Shown here in pieces: positions 1-8,370 of a stretch of DNA of 64,000 bases; within the stretch, counting starts at the first letter, position 1; each line of letters opens with the position of its first letter. Made by a program: the position numbers and the translations under genes. Under the pieces are notes generated by a model. The model saw only the letters and a list, made by a program, of their open reading frames with translations. It had not been told where the DNA came from and searched no databases. The stretch lies in NCBI GenBank assembly GCA_019359695.1, contig JAHHGV010000008.1:140570-204569 (forward strand). The letters run 5' to 3'. The stretch is from Brasilonema angustatum HA4187-MV1 (GTDB taxonomy: Bacteria; Cyanobacteriota; Cyanobacteriia; Cyanobacteriales; Nostocaceae).

Positions 1-197
1 CTCCACGTTTTCAAATGGTGAGTGAGGGTATGGAAGCTCAGTCAGAAAGTGCTCAACAAATCAATGAAGCGATGGTGCAGCTCAGTGAAGCTTCCTCTCA
101 AACCGCTGATTCCCTGCGTGGAATTAACATGGCGATCGCCCAATTGAATGAGGCGTCAGTTGGCTTACGCCAAGAAGTTTCTCGCTTTAAAGTCTAG
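1..197 (+). CDS. Methyl-accepting chemotaxis protein, C-terminal end (partial)
   Basis: Only the last 65 or so residues are present; the gene starts before the window. The visible part is an alpha-helical, Gln/Ser/Ala-rich heptad pattern (ending RQEVSRFKV) that is typical of the membrane-distal end of an MCP signalling coiled coil. It ends 16 bases before a CheW-like gene on the same strand, followed by cheA and cheB, so it is probably the receptor of this chemosensory cluster. Ligand and membrane topology cannot be judged. The family call rests on composition plus context. Confidence 0.8.
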   Translation, partial: PRFQMVSEGMEAQSESAQQINEAMVQLSEASSQTADSLRGINMAIAQLNEASVGLRQEVSRFKV

Positions 198-213
198 TTC
201 TAGGAGCACCGGG

Positions 214-924
214 ATGCGTGTAGAAGAAGTTCCCAATTCAAAAGTGCACAATTGCTGGAATCAAATCGGCATTTGGGGCGATCACTCTTGTCCCGAACTA
301 AAAAAGCATATTCACTGCCAAAACTGTCCAGTTTATTCTTCAATGGGACGGAGTTTATTAGAACGCGAAGTCCCTCAAGCATATGTGGATGAGTGGACTG
401 ATTTGCTCTCTAAGGAAAAATTAGAAAAATCTGTAGAGGCAACCGACCGAGTAGCTTCAATTGAGACGATAACGGTGGGCATCTTTAGACTAGGACAAGA
501 ATGGCTGGCATTATCGGCGCAATTAATTCAAGAAGTGATGCCGACATCTACAATTCACATTCTACCACATCGCAGCAACAATATTTTCTTGGGACTGGTG
601 AATCTTCGGGGTGAAGTCCAGATTTGCGTCTCACTTAAACAGTTCCTGGGAATAGAAACAGCAGATGACAATCAGCAGAATATCAGCCCTGTCATCTATA
701 ACCGGATGGTAGTTGTGGAGAAATTTGGCAATCGTTGGGTATTTCCTGTTGATGAAATTTCTGGTATACACCGCATCCACCCGATGCAACTAACAAATGT
801 GCCTGCAACTTTATCCAAAATGCCAGAAAATTATACACAAGGAATATTTAACTGGAAGAATCAAAAGGTTAGTTACTTAGATGATGAATTATTATTTTAC
901 GCACTCAATAAGAAAGTTATATGA
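214..924 (+). CDS. CheW-domain protein with N-terminal four-cysteine cluster
   Basis: A 236-residue adaptor. Residues from about 85 to the end form a CheW fold (a run through GLVNLRGEV) that would link receptor to CheA. The first 45 residues carry Cys14, Cys26, Cys35 and Cys38 around CWNQIGIWGD and HCQNCPVY, which looks like a metal or Fe-S site and is not part of the normal CheW fold. The ATG at 214 is chosen over an upstream in-frame ATG at 148 because the latter lies inside the MCP gene, and AGGAG at 202-206 sits 7 bases before 214. The gene is co-directional with the MCP and cheA. CheW identity is sure; the role of the cysteines is inference. Confidence 0.88.
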   Translation: MRVEEVPNSKVHNCWNQIGIWGDHSCPELKKHIHCQNCPVYSSMGRSLLEREVPQAYVDEWTDLLSKEKLEKSVEATDRVASIETITVGIFRLGQEWLALSAQLIQEVMPTSTIHILPHRSNNIFLGLVNLRGEVQICVSLKQFLGIETADDNQQNISPVIYNRMVVVEKFGNRWVFPVDEISGIHRIHPMQLTNVPATLSKMPENYTQGIFNWKNQKVSYLDDELLFYALNKKVI

Positions 925-928
925 CCAA

Positions 929-1165
929 GAAGGGGTGTAGGGGTGTAGGGGTATAGGGGAGCCAGTACTGCAGGAGGGTCTCCCTCCGTAGGTATCTGGC
1001 GTGAAAAGAAGAATCGTATTTTTTGTACAGCCTACACCCGGAGCCAAACTGGGTAAGATCCCCACCAAATCGTAGATTTTGGTGGTCTCCAATCAGTGCA
1101 CCGGGTAAGGCCCCCACTGATTTTATCCCTTACACCCTTACACCCTCATACCCCTACACCCCTAA
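929..1165. repeat. Inverted octamer arrays around a palindromic element
   Basis: The left arm (931-958) is an AGGGGTGT-type tandem array. The right arm (1126-1163) is the complementary ACACCCCT-type array, so the two face each other. Between them, 959-1002 is a copy of a dispersed palindromic element that begins GAGCCAGT and ends ATCTGGCGTG with a GGAGGGTCTCCCTCC centre. Other copies are at 37681 and, inverted, at 41857. No gene is visible in 925-1346. The rest (1166-1346) holds the leader of cheA with no recognisable site. Confidence 0.8.
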
Positions 1166-1346
1166 TTTTTGACAACATTTATGACGAACAAGCAAAACTG
1201 CACATTTGTCAAGTAAGAATACAAAATATAGCAGATCAATAGTTTGTCAGCAGCAAGTAGATAAATATTCTCGATTCCATTGCATGCCCCTAATCCCCAT
1301 TCCGTGGGAATCTTGATCTTCCTAGTTCCCTAGATCCAATCATCAA

Positions 1347-4300
1347 ATGACAAATCATGATATGAGCAATTTCTCCATGCTGGATTTATTCCGCATGGAG
1401 GTGGAAGCCCAGGCAACAATAATAAACGACAATCTCTTAGCGTTGGAAGGTAACCCCAACGCCAGCAAAGAACTTGAAAGTTTGATGCGTGCATCTCATT
1501 CGATCAAGGGTGCTGCTCGTACTGTGCAACTTGATGCCGCAGTCAGAATAGCTCACGTTATGGAAGATTGCTTTGTAGCTGCACAAAAAGGAGCAATCAC
1601 AATTGACTCGGGTGACCAAGTCGATGTGCTACTGCAAGGAGTTGATATGATTGAGCGCCTCTCTCAACTTAAAGAGAGCGAAGCGCTCAATTGGTTAGCC
1701 GCTCATCAAGGAGAAATTGAAAGCTTAATAGCAGCCATCTCTGCTATTTTGACACCAAACCAGCAAGCACAAGACACGGTTCAGCGCTTAAGCGCCGACG
1801 CGGTTAATGAACAGAACACGGCGGATGTTAGCGCAGCGTTAACGAAGTGGACCGTAGGTCGCCGTAGGCTGGAGGAGGAGGATGAGGAGGATGAGGAGGA
1901 TGAGGAGGAGGATGAGGAGGAGGATGAGGAGGAGGATGAGGAAGAAATTCCCACTTCCTTGTCTCCCTCTGCCTCCCCTGCCTTCCCTGCTCCCCCGACT
2001 CCCCCTGTGGACGTCTTTGCCTTTCCCTCCATCTCCCAAGATGACGAAAATTTAACCATGCTGGATTTATTTCGGCAGGAAGTGGTAAATTTATCAGCAA
2101 TATTTAAGTCGAGTTTACAAGAGCGCAAAAATAATTCAAATCCAGGCTATACCAAAGCACAAATCGAATCCCTGATTCAGGCAGCCCATAGCGTTGGTGG
2201 GGCGGCGCGGATTGTCGAAATTGATGCTGCGTTCCGAATCTCCGACGCAATCAAGCATTGCTTAATCGCTGCTAAGGAAGGAAAAGTTTCCTTAGTCGGC
2301 TCGCCAATCGATAATTGCCTCCAAGGCATTGATGTGCTCCTACGCATCGCGCAAGTCCCGGAAACTGATTTAGAAAACTGGTCAACCCAACATCTGTCAG
2401 AAATTGAAACTCTAGTTTCTGCTATCTCTGCTATTCCAACACAGGAAACCAAAAAGCCAGAAAGCCCGAAATCAAACATCAGCAAGAAGACAAAGAAAAA
2501 AGCAGACAAAGAGAAAACAGAGCAGGAAAGCAGGAAAGCAGGGGAGCAGGGGAGCAGGGGAGCAGGGGAGCAGGAAAGCAGGGGAGCAGAGGAAGCAGGG
2601 GAGCAGGGGAGCCAGCGCCGTGCGGAGGTTCCCTCCGTTGAGGCGACTGGCGTGAGCAGAGGAAGCAGAGGAGTAGGGGAGCAGGAGAGCAGGGGAGCAG
2701 CTCAGACAGCGAGCAGTTCCCAGGAGGTTCTGCCTCGTGCCGGCTCTACGTTTGTCGAAGCTGTGCCGTTCAGCGTTAGCGAAGCGCGCCCTTCGGCGCT
2801 AGCTGTGCCGAAGACTCAGGCATACCCGAAGGGGGGAGAAATGACTGCCTCATCTCCCCAACCCCTAGCTGCAACTGCCACATCTTCCATTACCTCATCA
2901 CCCAAAACCCCCATTACACCATCACCAAAAACTCCACCCCCAACGACCACATCCAAATCTCCCAAGGAAATAGCAGAGATCCAAAATGCAAAGAGTGTAG
3001 ACCGCGTGGTGCGGGTGAGTGCGGATAACCTCAATCGCATTATGGGACTCGCTGGAGAAACTCTCGTAGAAGCAAACTGGCTACAACCGTTTGCTACTTC
3101 TTTGCTAAGGCTCAAGAAAAGCCAAGTTGAACTGTCTAACCTTCTAGAAAAGCTGCAGGAATCCCTGGTAGGGGAAAACCTGAACGAGCGTGCTGCTGAC
3201 TCGCTCTCTACTTCAAGAGCAAAGGCAAACGAATGTCGCCAAATTTTATCTGATCGCCTGAATGAACTGGAATTATTTGCCCGTCGTTCTGGGAATCTTT
3301 CAGATCGTCTTTATCGGGAAGTCATTGCCAGTAATATGCGTCCTTTCGTAGATGGCGCTCAGGGGTTTCCCCGAATGATGCGGGATTTAGCCAGACGTTT
3401 GGGAAAGCAAGTCAAATTTGAAATTATCGGCAAATCCACCCAAGTGGATCGCGATATTTTAGAAAAGCTAGAAGCTCCCCTAACTCATATCTTACGTAAC
3501 TCCGTTGATCACGGTCTTGAGCCGCCCGAAGCTCGGCAGGCTGTGGGGAAACCTCCTGAAGGTACAGTGCGATTGGAAGCTGCTCATCGAGCCGGAATGT
3601 TATCGATTACAGTTTCCGATGATGGTGGTGGAATAGACTTAGAGCGCCTGCGCCAAAAAATTGTCACCAAGGGCATGATTAATGCTGACATGGCGGAGCA
3701 GTTAAGCGAACCCGAATTGATGGAGTTTCTATTTCTGCCAGGTTTTTCCACAGCAAAGGCAGTTACCGAGGTTTCAGGTCGCGGTGTTGGTTTGGATGTC
3801 GTACAAAGCATGGTGCAGGAGGTAGGGGGCATTGTGCGAGCTGCATCTCAGTTAGGGAAGGGAACAAGTTTTCACTTACAATTGCCACTGACCTTGTCTG
3901 TGATTCGCACGCTGTTGGTGGAAATATCAGGAGAACCTTATGCTTTTCCGCTGACGCGCATTGACCGGATTATCATGATTCATCCCTCTTCTATTTCCGT
4001 TGTGGAAAATCGCCAGTATTTTGTTTTGGATGGGCAAAACATAGGATTGGTGGCGGCTCATGAAGTGTTGGAATTGAACAACTCTGCTGACAACTCAGAA
4101 GAATTACCATGCGTTATCATCAGCGATCGCCTGAGTCGTTATGGCTTAGTAGTCGATAAATTTCTGGGTGAGCGGGATTTGGTTGTCAAACCTTTAGTTA
4201 AGAGTTTGGGAAAAGTACCAGATATTAGCGCAGTCGCACTGATGGATGATGGTTCTCCCGTTCTGATTGTTGATGTTGAAGATTTGCTACGTTCGATTGA

Positions 4301-4739
4301 CAAATTGCTCAATGTCGGTTTGATTAGCAAAATTAACAAAGGAATTGACAGCAGCGGATCTAGACAACACAAGCGGATTCTTGTCGTAGATGATTCCATT
4401 ACTGTGCGCGAAATGGAGCGGCAGTTGCTAGAAAATAATGGTTATGAAGTTGAAGTCAGTATGGATGGAATGGATGGTTGGAATGCTGTGCGCACGGGTG
4501 TTTATGATTTAGTTATTAGCGACATTGATATGCCGAGAATGAATGGGATAGAACTAGTCGGCAATATTAAAAATCATCCGAATTTGAATTCTTTACCTGT
4601 GATTATTGTTTCTTACAAAGACAGTCAAGAAGACAGAATACGTGGTTTAGAAGTTGGCGCTAATTATTACTTAACTAAGAGCAGTTTCCATGATAATAGT
4701 TTGTTAAATGCCGTTCTTGATTTGATTGGCGATCCCTGA
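1347..4739 (+). CDS. cheA: Hybrid chemotaxis histidine kinase CheA (Hpt-Hpt-kinase-CheW-REC)
   Basis: An 1130-residue cytoplasmic kinase. Order: Hpt1 (about 5-120, His51 in HSIKGAAR), an acidic Glu/Asp run (about 175-200), Hpt2 (about 230-355, His281 in HSVGGAAR), a repeat-derived linker (about 365-560), dimerisation and HATPase (NSVDHGLEPP, SDDGGGID, GRGVGLDVV), CheW (about 850-988) and a receiver (about 1010-1130, phosphoacceptor Asp1059 in ISDIDMPRMNG). Hpt2 has Gly where the Hpt motif usually has Lys. The linker is translated from (GGGGAGCA)n and from palindromic elements found elsewhere between genes, so it was probably built by repeat insertion. cheB starts 30 bases downstream. It would phosphorylate its own receiver, CheB and perhaps the receiver-phosphatase that follows. 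Confidence 0.95.
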   Translation: MTNHDMSNFSMLDLFRMEVEAQATIINDNLLALEGNPNASKELESLMRASHSIKGAARTVQLDAAVRIAHVMEDCFVAAQKGAITIDSGDQVDVLLQGVDMIERLSQLKESEALNWLAAHQGEIESLIAAISAILTPNQQAQDTVQRLSADAVNEQNTADVSAALTKWTVGRRRLEEEDEEDEEDEEEDEEEDEEEDEEEIPTSLSPSASPAFPAPPTPPVDVFAFPSISQDDENLTMLDLFRQEVVNLSAIFKSSLQERKNNSNPGYTKAQIESLIQAAHSVGGAARIVEIDAAFRISDAIKHCLIAAKEGKVSLVGSPIDNCLQGIDVLLRIAQVPETDLENWSTQHLSEIETLVSAISAIPTQETKKPESPKSNISKKTKKKADKEKTEQESRKAGEQGSRGAGEQESRGAEEAGEQGSQRRAEVPSVEATGVSRGSRGVGEQESRGAAQTASSSQEVLPRAGSTFVEAVPFSVSEARPSALAVPKTQAYPKGGEMTASSPQPLAATATSSITSSPKTPITPSPKTPPPTTTSKSPKEIAEIQNAKSVDRVVRVSADNLNRIMGLAGETLVEANWLQPFATSLLRLKKSQVELSNLLEKLQESLVGENLNERAADSLSTSRAKANECRQILSDRLNELELFARRSGNLSDRLYREVIASNMRPFVDGAQGFPRMMRDLARRLGKQVKFEIIGKSTQVDRDILEKLEAPLTHILRNSVDHGLEPPEARQAVGKPPEGTVRLEAAHRAGMLSITVSDDGGGIDLERLRQKIVTKGMINADMAEQLSEPELMEFLFLPGFSTAKAVTEVSGRGVGLDVVQSMVQEVGGIVRAASQLGKGTSFHLQLPLTLSVIRTLLVEISGEPYAFPLTRIDRIIMIHPSSISVVENRQYFVLDGQNIGLVAAHEVLELNNSADNSEELPCVIISDRLSRYGLVVDKFLGERDLVVKPLVKSLGKVPDISAVALMDDGSPVLIVDVEDLLRSIDKLLNVGLISKINKGIDSSGSRQHKRILVVDDSITVREMERQLLENNGYEVEVSMDGMDGWNAVRTGVYDLVISDIDMPRMNGIELVGNIKNHPNLNSLPVIIVSYKDSQEDRIRGLEVGANYYLTKSSFHDNSLLNAVLDLIGDP
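2521..2840 (+). repeat. Octamer array and palindromic elements inside the cheA reading frame
   Basis: 2521-2608 and 2654-2700 are (GGGGAGCA)-type octamers. Three octamers equal 24 bases, so all three frames are read in turn and yield the 8-residue unit GEQGSRGA. At 2609-2653 lies an element running from GAGCCAGCG to CGACTGGCGTG with centre GGAGGTTCCCTCC, the same family as the intergenic copy at 17451. At 2730-2835 comes another stretch with TTAGCGAAGCGCGCCC, like those at 16990-17070. All stay open in the cheA frame. Confidence 0.85.
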
Positions 4740-4769
4740 TAAAGTTGCAAATACTTTTATGAATTTGTT

Positions 4770-5801
4770 ATGAGAATAGCCATTGTAAATGATATGCCAA
4801 CCGCAATAGAAGCGCTACGGTGTGTCTTGGCGCAAGTCCCAAATTATGAAATACTTTGGATTGCTCATGATGGTAGCCAAGCAGTGGCAAAATGTGCAGC
4901 AGATACCCCAGACTTAATTTTGATGGATTTACTCATACCAATTATCGATGGGGTGGAAGCAACGCGTCAAATTATGACCAATTCCCCTTGCGCAATTATT
5001 TTGGTAACAGCGACTGTCAGCGGTAATGCATCCAAAGTCTTTACGGCAATGGGATATGGCGCACTGGATGCTATAGATACACCTGTTTTGGGTAGGAGCG
5101 GGCAAATCCAAGGCGGTGTAGAGATATTAGAAAAAATCGCTACGATAGGCAAATTAATTGGCAAAACCAGCAAGTCATCTCAAAGAATTGGAGAGCGTAG
5201 AGGTTACCAATCAAAGCTAAGTCCCCCCCTAATTGCAATTGGTTCTTCCACGGGTGGTCCCCAAGCGTTGGCAGTGATCCTTTCTCAGTTACCAGCAAAT
5301 TTCTCAGCAGCTGTCGTTATTGTGCAGCATGTAGATGAACAATTTACCCCAGGTTTAGCACAATGGTTGAATACTCAAACACCATTGCCAGTTAAACTAG
5401 CGATCGCAGGCTCGCATATAGAAGTTGGGCAAGTCTTGATTGCTGCTACCAATGACCACCTAGTTTTGCAATCTAATCTCAGCCTCAAGTACACTCAGGA
5501 ACCGCGTGATTATCCTTACCGTCCGTCTGTGGACGTCTTTTTTGAAAGTTTAGTTAAAAACTGGCCAACAAAGGGAGTAGCGGTGCTATTGACTGGTATG
5601 GGCAGGGATGGGGCACAAGGACTCTTATCCTTGCGCTCTGTTGGTTGGCATACTATCGCTCAGGATCAAGCTACTTGTGTCGTTTATGGTATGCCAAAAG
5701 CAGCAGCCCAGTTGGGAGCGGCTGTGGAGATTTTACCGATTGAGGCGATCGCAAAAGCTTGTGCTAAGCAACTCTTACGCCTACCGTTTACGCAAGCGTA
5801 A
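4770..5801 (+). CDS. cheB: Chemotaxis response regulator / protein-glutamate methylesterase CheB
   Basis: A 343-residue two-domain enzyme that demethylates or deamidates MCP glutamates when phosphorylated. The receiver (about 1-120) has the acceptor Asp53 in ILMDLLIP; the usual acidic pair near the N terminus is reduced to Asn-Asp (IVNDMP). The esterase domain (about 150-335) has the triad Ser160 (GSSTGGPQ), His187 (VQHVD) and Asp280 (GMGRDGA). It follows cheA by 30 bases and is likely co-transcribed. No cheR is inside the window; it is probably upstream of the MCP. CheB plus MCP marks an adapting array. Confidence 0.95.
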   Translation: MRIAIVNDMPTAIEALRCVLAQVPNYEILWIAHDGSQAVAKCAADTPDLILMDLLIPIIDGVEATRQIMTNSPCAIILVTATVSGNASKVFTAMGYGALDAIDTPVLGRSGQIQGGVEILEKIATIGKLIGKTSKSSQRIGERRGYQSKLSPPLIAIGSSTGGPQALAVILSQLPANFSAAVVIVQHVDEQFTPGLAQWLNTQTPLPVKLAIAGSHIEVGQVLIAATNDHLVLQSNLSLKYTQEPRDYPYRPSVDVFFESLVKNWPTKGVAVLLTGMGRDGAQGLLSLRSVGWHTIAQDQATCVVYGMPKAAAQLGAAVEILPIEAIAKACAKQLLRLPFTQA

Positions 5802-5921
5802 GAGAATACGCATGTCTATAAAGTATTATTTAACACCAAATTTTTCTCACTTTTCTTATTAAATTAAGATACACCCCCCACTCCTGATTTGAAAAAAACG
5901 TCTCGCAAGGAGGCTATACCA

Positions 5922-7238
5922 GTGGCAGAAGACCCAATTACAGTTCTGCTGATCGACGATCAACCAATGATTGGCGAAGCCGTTCGTCGAATGTTACTCA
6001 CAGAAGAAGATATCACCTTTCATTACTGTAGTGACCCAACCTTGGCTTTTAAAGTCGCTAAGTCATGTCAGCCAACGATCATCTTACAAGACTTGGTGAT
6101 GCCAGAGATGGATGGACTGGTTTTAGTGCGCTTTTTACGCGCCCACAACGCCCCCACCAAAGACGTTCCGCTGATCGTTCTCTCTAGTAAAGAAGAACCG
6201 GTTATCAAAGCAAAAGCTTTTGCATTAGGAGCCAACGATTATATAGTCAAACTCCCAGACAAGGCAGAACTAATCGCTCGCATCCGCTACCATTCTAAAG
6301 CATACGCCAACCTTCTCAAGCGACAAGAAGCGGAAGCCATCCTCCAGGCTGATAACCTCCGCATGCGTAAAGAACTGGAGATGTTGCGCCAAATGCAACG
6401 GATGATTCTGCCTACATCCGAAGAACTAAATGCCATAGAAGGTTTAGAAATTGCCGGCTATATGGAACCAGCCGACGAAGTAGGCGGCGACTACTATGAC
6501 GTTCTGTACACAGATGGTCTCGTCACAATTGCCATCGGTGATGTCACTGGTCACGGTCTTGAAAGTGGCATCGTCATGGTAATGACGCAAACAGCAGTCC
6601 GTACTCTTAAAGAAATTCGAGAACTCGATCCAGTTAAATTTTTAGATGCGCTCAATCGGACTATTTATAAAAATGTCCGACGGATGAATTCTGAGAAGAA
6701 TTTGACGTTAGTGGTTCTTACTTATTCAGAAGGCAAAATCAGTATCAGTGGTCAGCATGAAGAAATAATTGTAGTGCGCAATGGGGGTGATATTGAGCGC
6801 GTTAACACAATCAATCTGGGGTTCCCGATTGGGTTAGATGAGGAAATTACTGATTTTATTGATCATACCATGATCGAATTAAATTCGGGTGATGGAGTTG
6901 TGCTTTATACCGATGGAATTCCGGAAGCGTACAATATTGAGAAAAAACAATATGGAATTGAGCGATTATGCGAAGTTATTAGTCAAAACTGGCATGATTC
7001 TGCCGAACAAATTAAGCAAGCGATCGTTGATGATGTGAAGCAATTTATTGGTACACAAAAGGTTTTTGATGACATTACTTTAGTAGTTATTAAACAGAAA
7101 AAAATTGAAAATAAGCAAATGTTTGAAAATCAGGAATCATTTGAGGAGGAAGAACCGTTTGAAGAAGAAGAACTATTTGAGGAAATTAAGCAGAATGTGA
7201 ATAAAAGGAAAAAGTTGGGGTTTTTTCGTCGCAAATGA
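5922..7238 (+). CDS. Receiver-PP2C (SpoIIE/RsbU-type) serine phosphatase
   Basis: A 438-residue regulator. The receiver (about 1-125) has Asp57 in LQDLVMPEMDG and the conserved Lys in YIVKLP. A coiled linker (about 130-170) leads to a SpoIIE-type PP2C domain (about 175-390) with GGDYYDV, IGDVTGHG, LYTDGIPE and FDDITLVV, the metal-binding aspartates of the family. The tail is acidic (FEEEEPFEEEE) and ends in a basic patch. The GTG at 5922 is chosen because AAGGAGG lies at 5907-5913, 8 bases upstream; a TTG at 5889 would add 11 residues without such a site. By family knowledge it dephosphorylates a STAS antagonist, which is encoded two genes on. CheA is the likely phosphodonor (inference). Confidence 0.9.
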   Translation: MAEDPITVLLIDDQPMIGEAVRRMLLTEEDITFHYCSDPTLAFKVAKSCQPTIILQDLVMPEMDGLVLVRFLRAHNAPTKDVPLIVLSSKEEPVIKAKAFALGANDYIVKLPDKAELIARIRYHSKAYANLLKRQEAEAILQADNLRMRKELEMLRQMQRMILPTSEELNAIEGLEIAGYMEPADEVGGDYYDVLYTDGLVTIAIGDVTGHGLESGIVMVMTQTAVRTLKEIRELDPVKFLDALNRTIYKNVRRMNSEKNLTLVVLTYSEGKISISGQHEEIIVVRNGGDIERVNTINLGFPIGLDEEITDFIDHTMIELNSGDGVVLYTDGIPEAYNIEKKQYGIERLCEVISQNWHDSAEQIKQAIVDDVKQFIGTQKVFDDITLVVIKQKKIENKQMFENQESFEEEEPFEEEELFEEIKQNVNKRKKLGFFRRK

Positions 7239-7311
7239 TCTGCTAATAAAATTTACTATTAATAGTAAAAACTCAAAAAAAATGATTGCGTTAATGAGAT
7301 AACTTTAAGAA

Positions 7312-7929
7312 ATGACAAACATGAACCAAGTTTTTGGAGAATTTCTTGAGGACTTAAGCCGAGAACATAATTCTTTAGAACTGAGCTTTACCTCTCCTTC
7401 TCAAATAATTAAACAACAATGGCGCAATATCCGTTTATCAGCTTATTTTGTTGCTGACTATTTTTCGACTTTTCTACCTGATGAACCGGATAGCGATGTC
7501 TTACGACAAGCCGCTTCGCGTCTACGCATTAAAGCAATTAAAAACAATGTGAGTTATATCAGCAACGAACTTTTAGAAAATGCCATTAAATTTAACGAAA
7601 AAATCAATAATTATCCAGTTAAGTTTGGAATTCATTTTCTGGAAGACATTGAGAAAGTCACTGCAGTAATTTTTACTCAGAACAGTATGACTACTCAAAA
7701 AGTTGATAAATTTCAAGCCTTGATTAAGGAACTACTCTCTGCTGATACTTATGAGTTATATATTCAGCAGATTGAAAAAACATCTGAAGACGAACAAAGT
7801 GAAGCCTCTGGCTTAGGTTTACTGACCATAATCAATGATTATTCAGCAAAATTAGGCTGGAAATTTGAGTCTGATCCCAGTCATCCACAAATTATCACTG
7901 TGACTACAATGGCTCAAGTCGTTGTATAA
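7312..7929 (+). CDS. HATPase-fold serine kinase-like protein (partner-switch component, RsbW-like)
   Basis: A 205-residue protein with the block YISNELLENAIKF, an N-box-like ATP-binding helix, and a later GLGLLTI Gly-rich segment, both as in GHKL ATPases of the anti-sigma/serine-kinase type and in the SiaB/DUF6272-like group. It stands between the PP2C regulator (73 bases upstream) and the STAS gene (52 bases downstream). It is expected to phosphorylate the STAS serine or to bind it. An alternative start is Met4 at 7321. The fold call is moderate; the kinase role comes from the three-gene context. Confidence 0.75.
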   Translation: MTNMNQVFGEFLEDLSREHNSLELSFTSPSQIIKQQWRNIRLSAYFVADYFSTFLPDEPDSDVLRQAASRLRIKAIKNNVSYISNELLENAIKFNEKINNYPVKFGIHFLEDIEKVTAVIFTQNSMTTQKVDKFQALIKELLSADTYELYIQQIEKTSEDEQSEASGLGLLTIINDYSAKLGWKFESDPSHPQIITVTTMAQVVV

Positions 7930-7981
7930 TTTATCTATAATTAATGATTTGGATAACTGAATAAAAAAGTACGAATAACCT

Positions 7982-8335
7982 ATGACAGGTCAAGAAGTTA
8001 AAAGCGATGACTATCAGGTTCAATACGATCCAGCATCCACAACAGTTTATTTTAAAGGGCAAATCGCGCTAGGAGGTCCCAAAGATTACGCTCCTATTGT
8101 TAATTTGCTCAATGAAGTGGCTGGTTTAGAACCTAAAACCATCACAATAAATGTGAAAGAATTAGCATTCCTCAACAGTTCGGGCATTAGTATGTTATCT
8201 AAGTTTGTTCTTGGAATGCGGAAAAAGAAAGGAGTTCAATTGGTAGTGTTAGGTTCAAAAAAAATACCTTGGCAAGGAAAATCATTGAAAAATTTAGAGC
8301 GATTGCTTCCAGGTTTAAAACTAGTAGTGCAATAA
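7982..8335 (+). CDS. STAS-domain anti-sigma-factor-antagonist-like protein
   Basis: A 117-residue single STAS domain. The segment FLNSSGISML carries the acceptor serine (Ser66 or Ser67) at the position used by SpoIIAA/RsbV-type proteins. It follows the HATPase gene by 52 bases and precedes a mechanosensitive-channel gene by 35. It completes a phosphatase/kinase/STAS partner-switching set. No sigma factor or anti-sigma gene is adjacent, so its downstream target is unknown. The neighbouring channel is the simplest local candidate, but that is inference. Confidence 0.85.
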   Translation: MTGQEVKSDDYQVQYDPASTTVYFKGQIALGGPKDYAPIVNLLNEVAGLEPKTITINVKELAFLNSSGISMLSKFVLGMRKKKGVQLVVLGSKKIPWQGKSLKNLERLLPGLKLVVQ

Positions 8336-8370
8336 GCTAAAAATGTGATTGATTTCATGGAGAAAGTAAT

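Noticed and set aside
1781..2128. Antisense open frames over the acidic and Pro-rich part of cheA (poly-Ser, poly-His/Pro products)
   Set aside because: They are the complements of the GAGGATGAG repeat inside a confidently assigned gene; composition is pure repeat.
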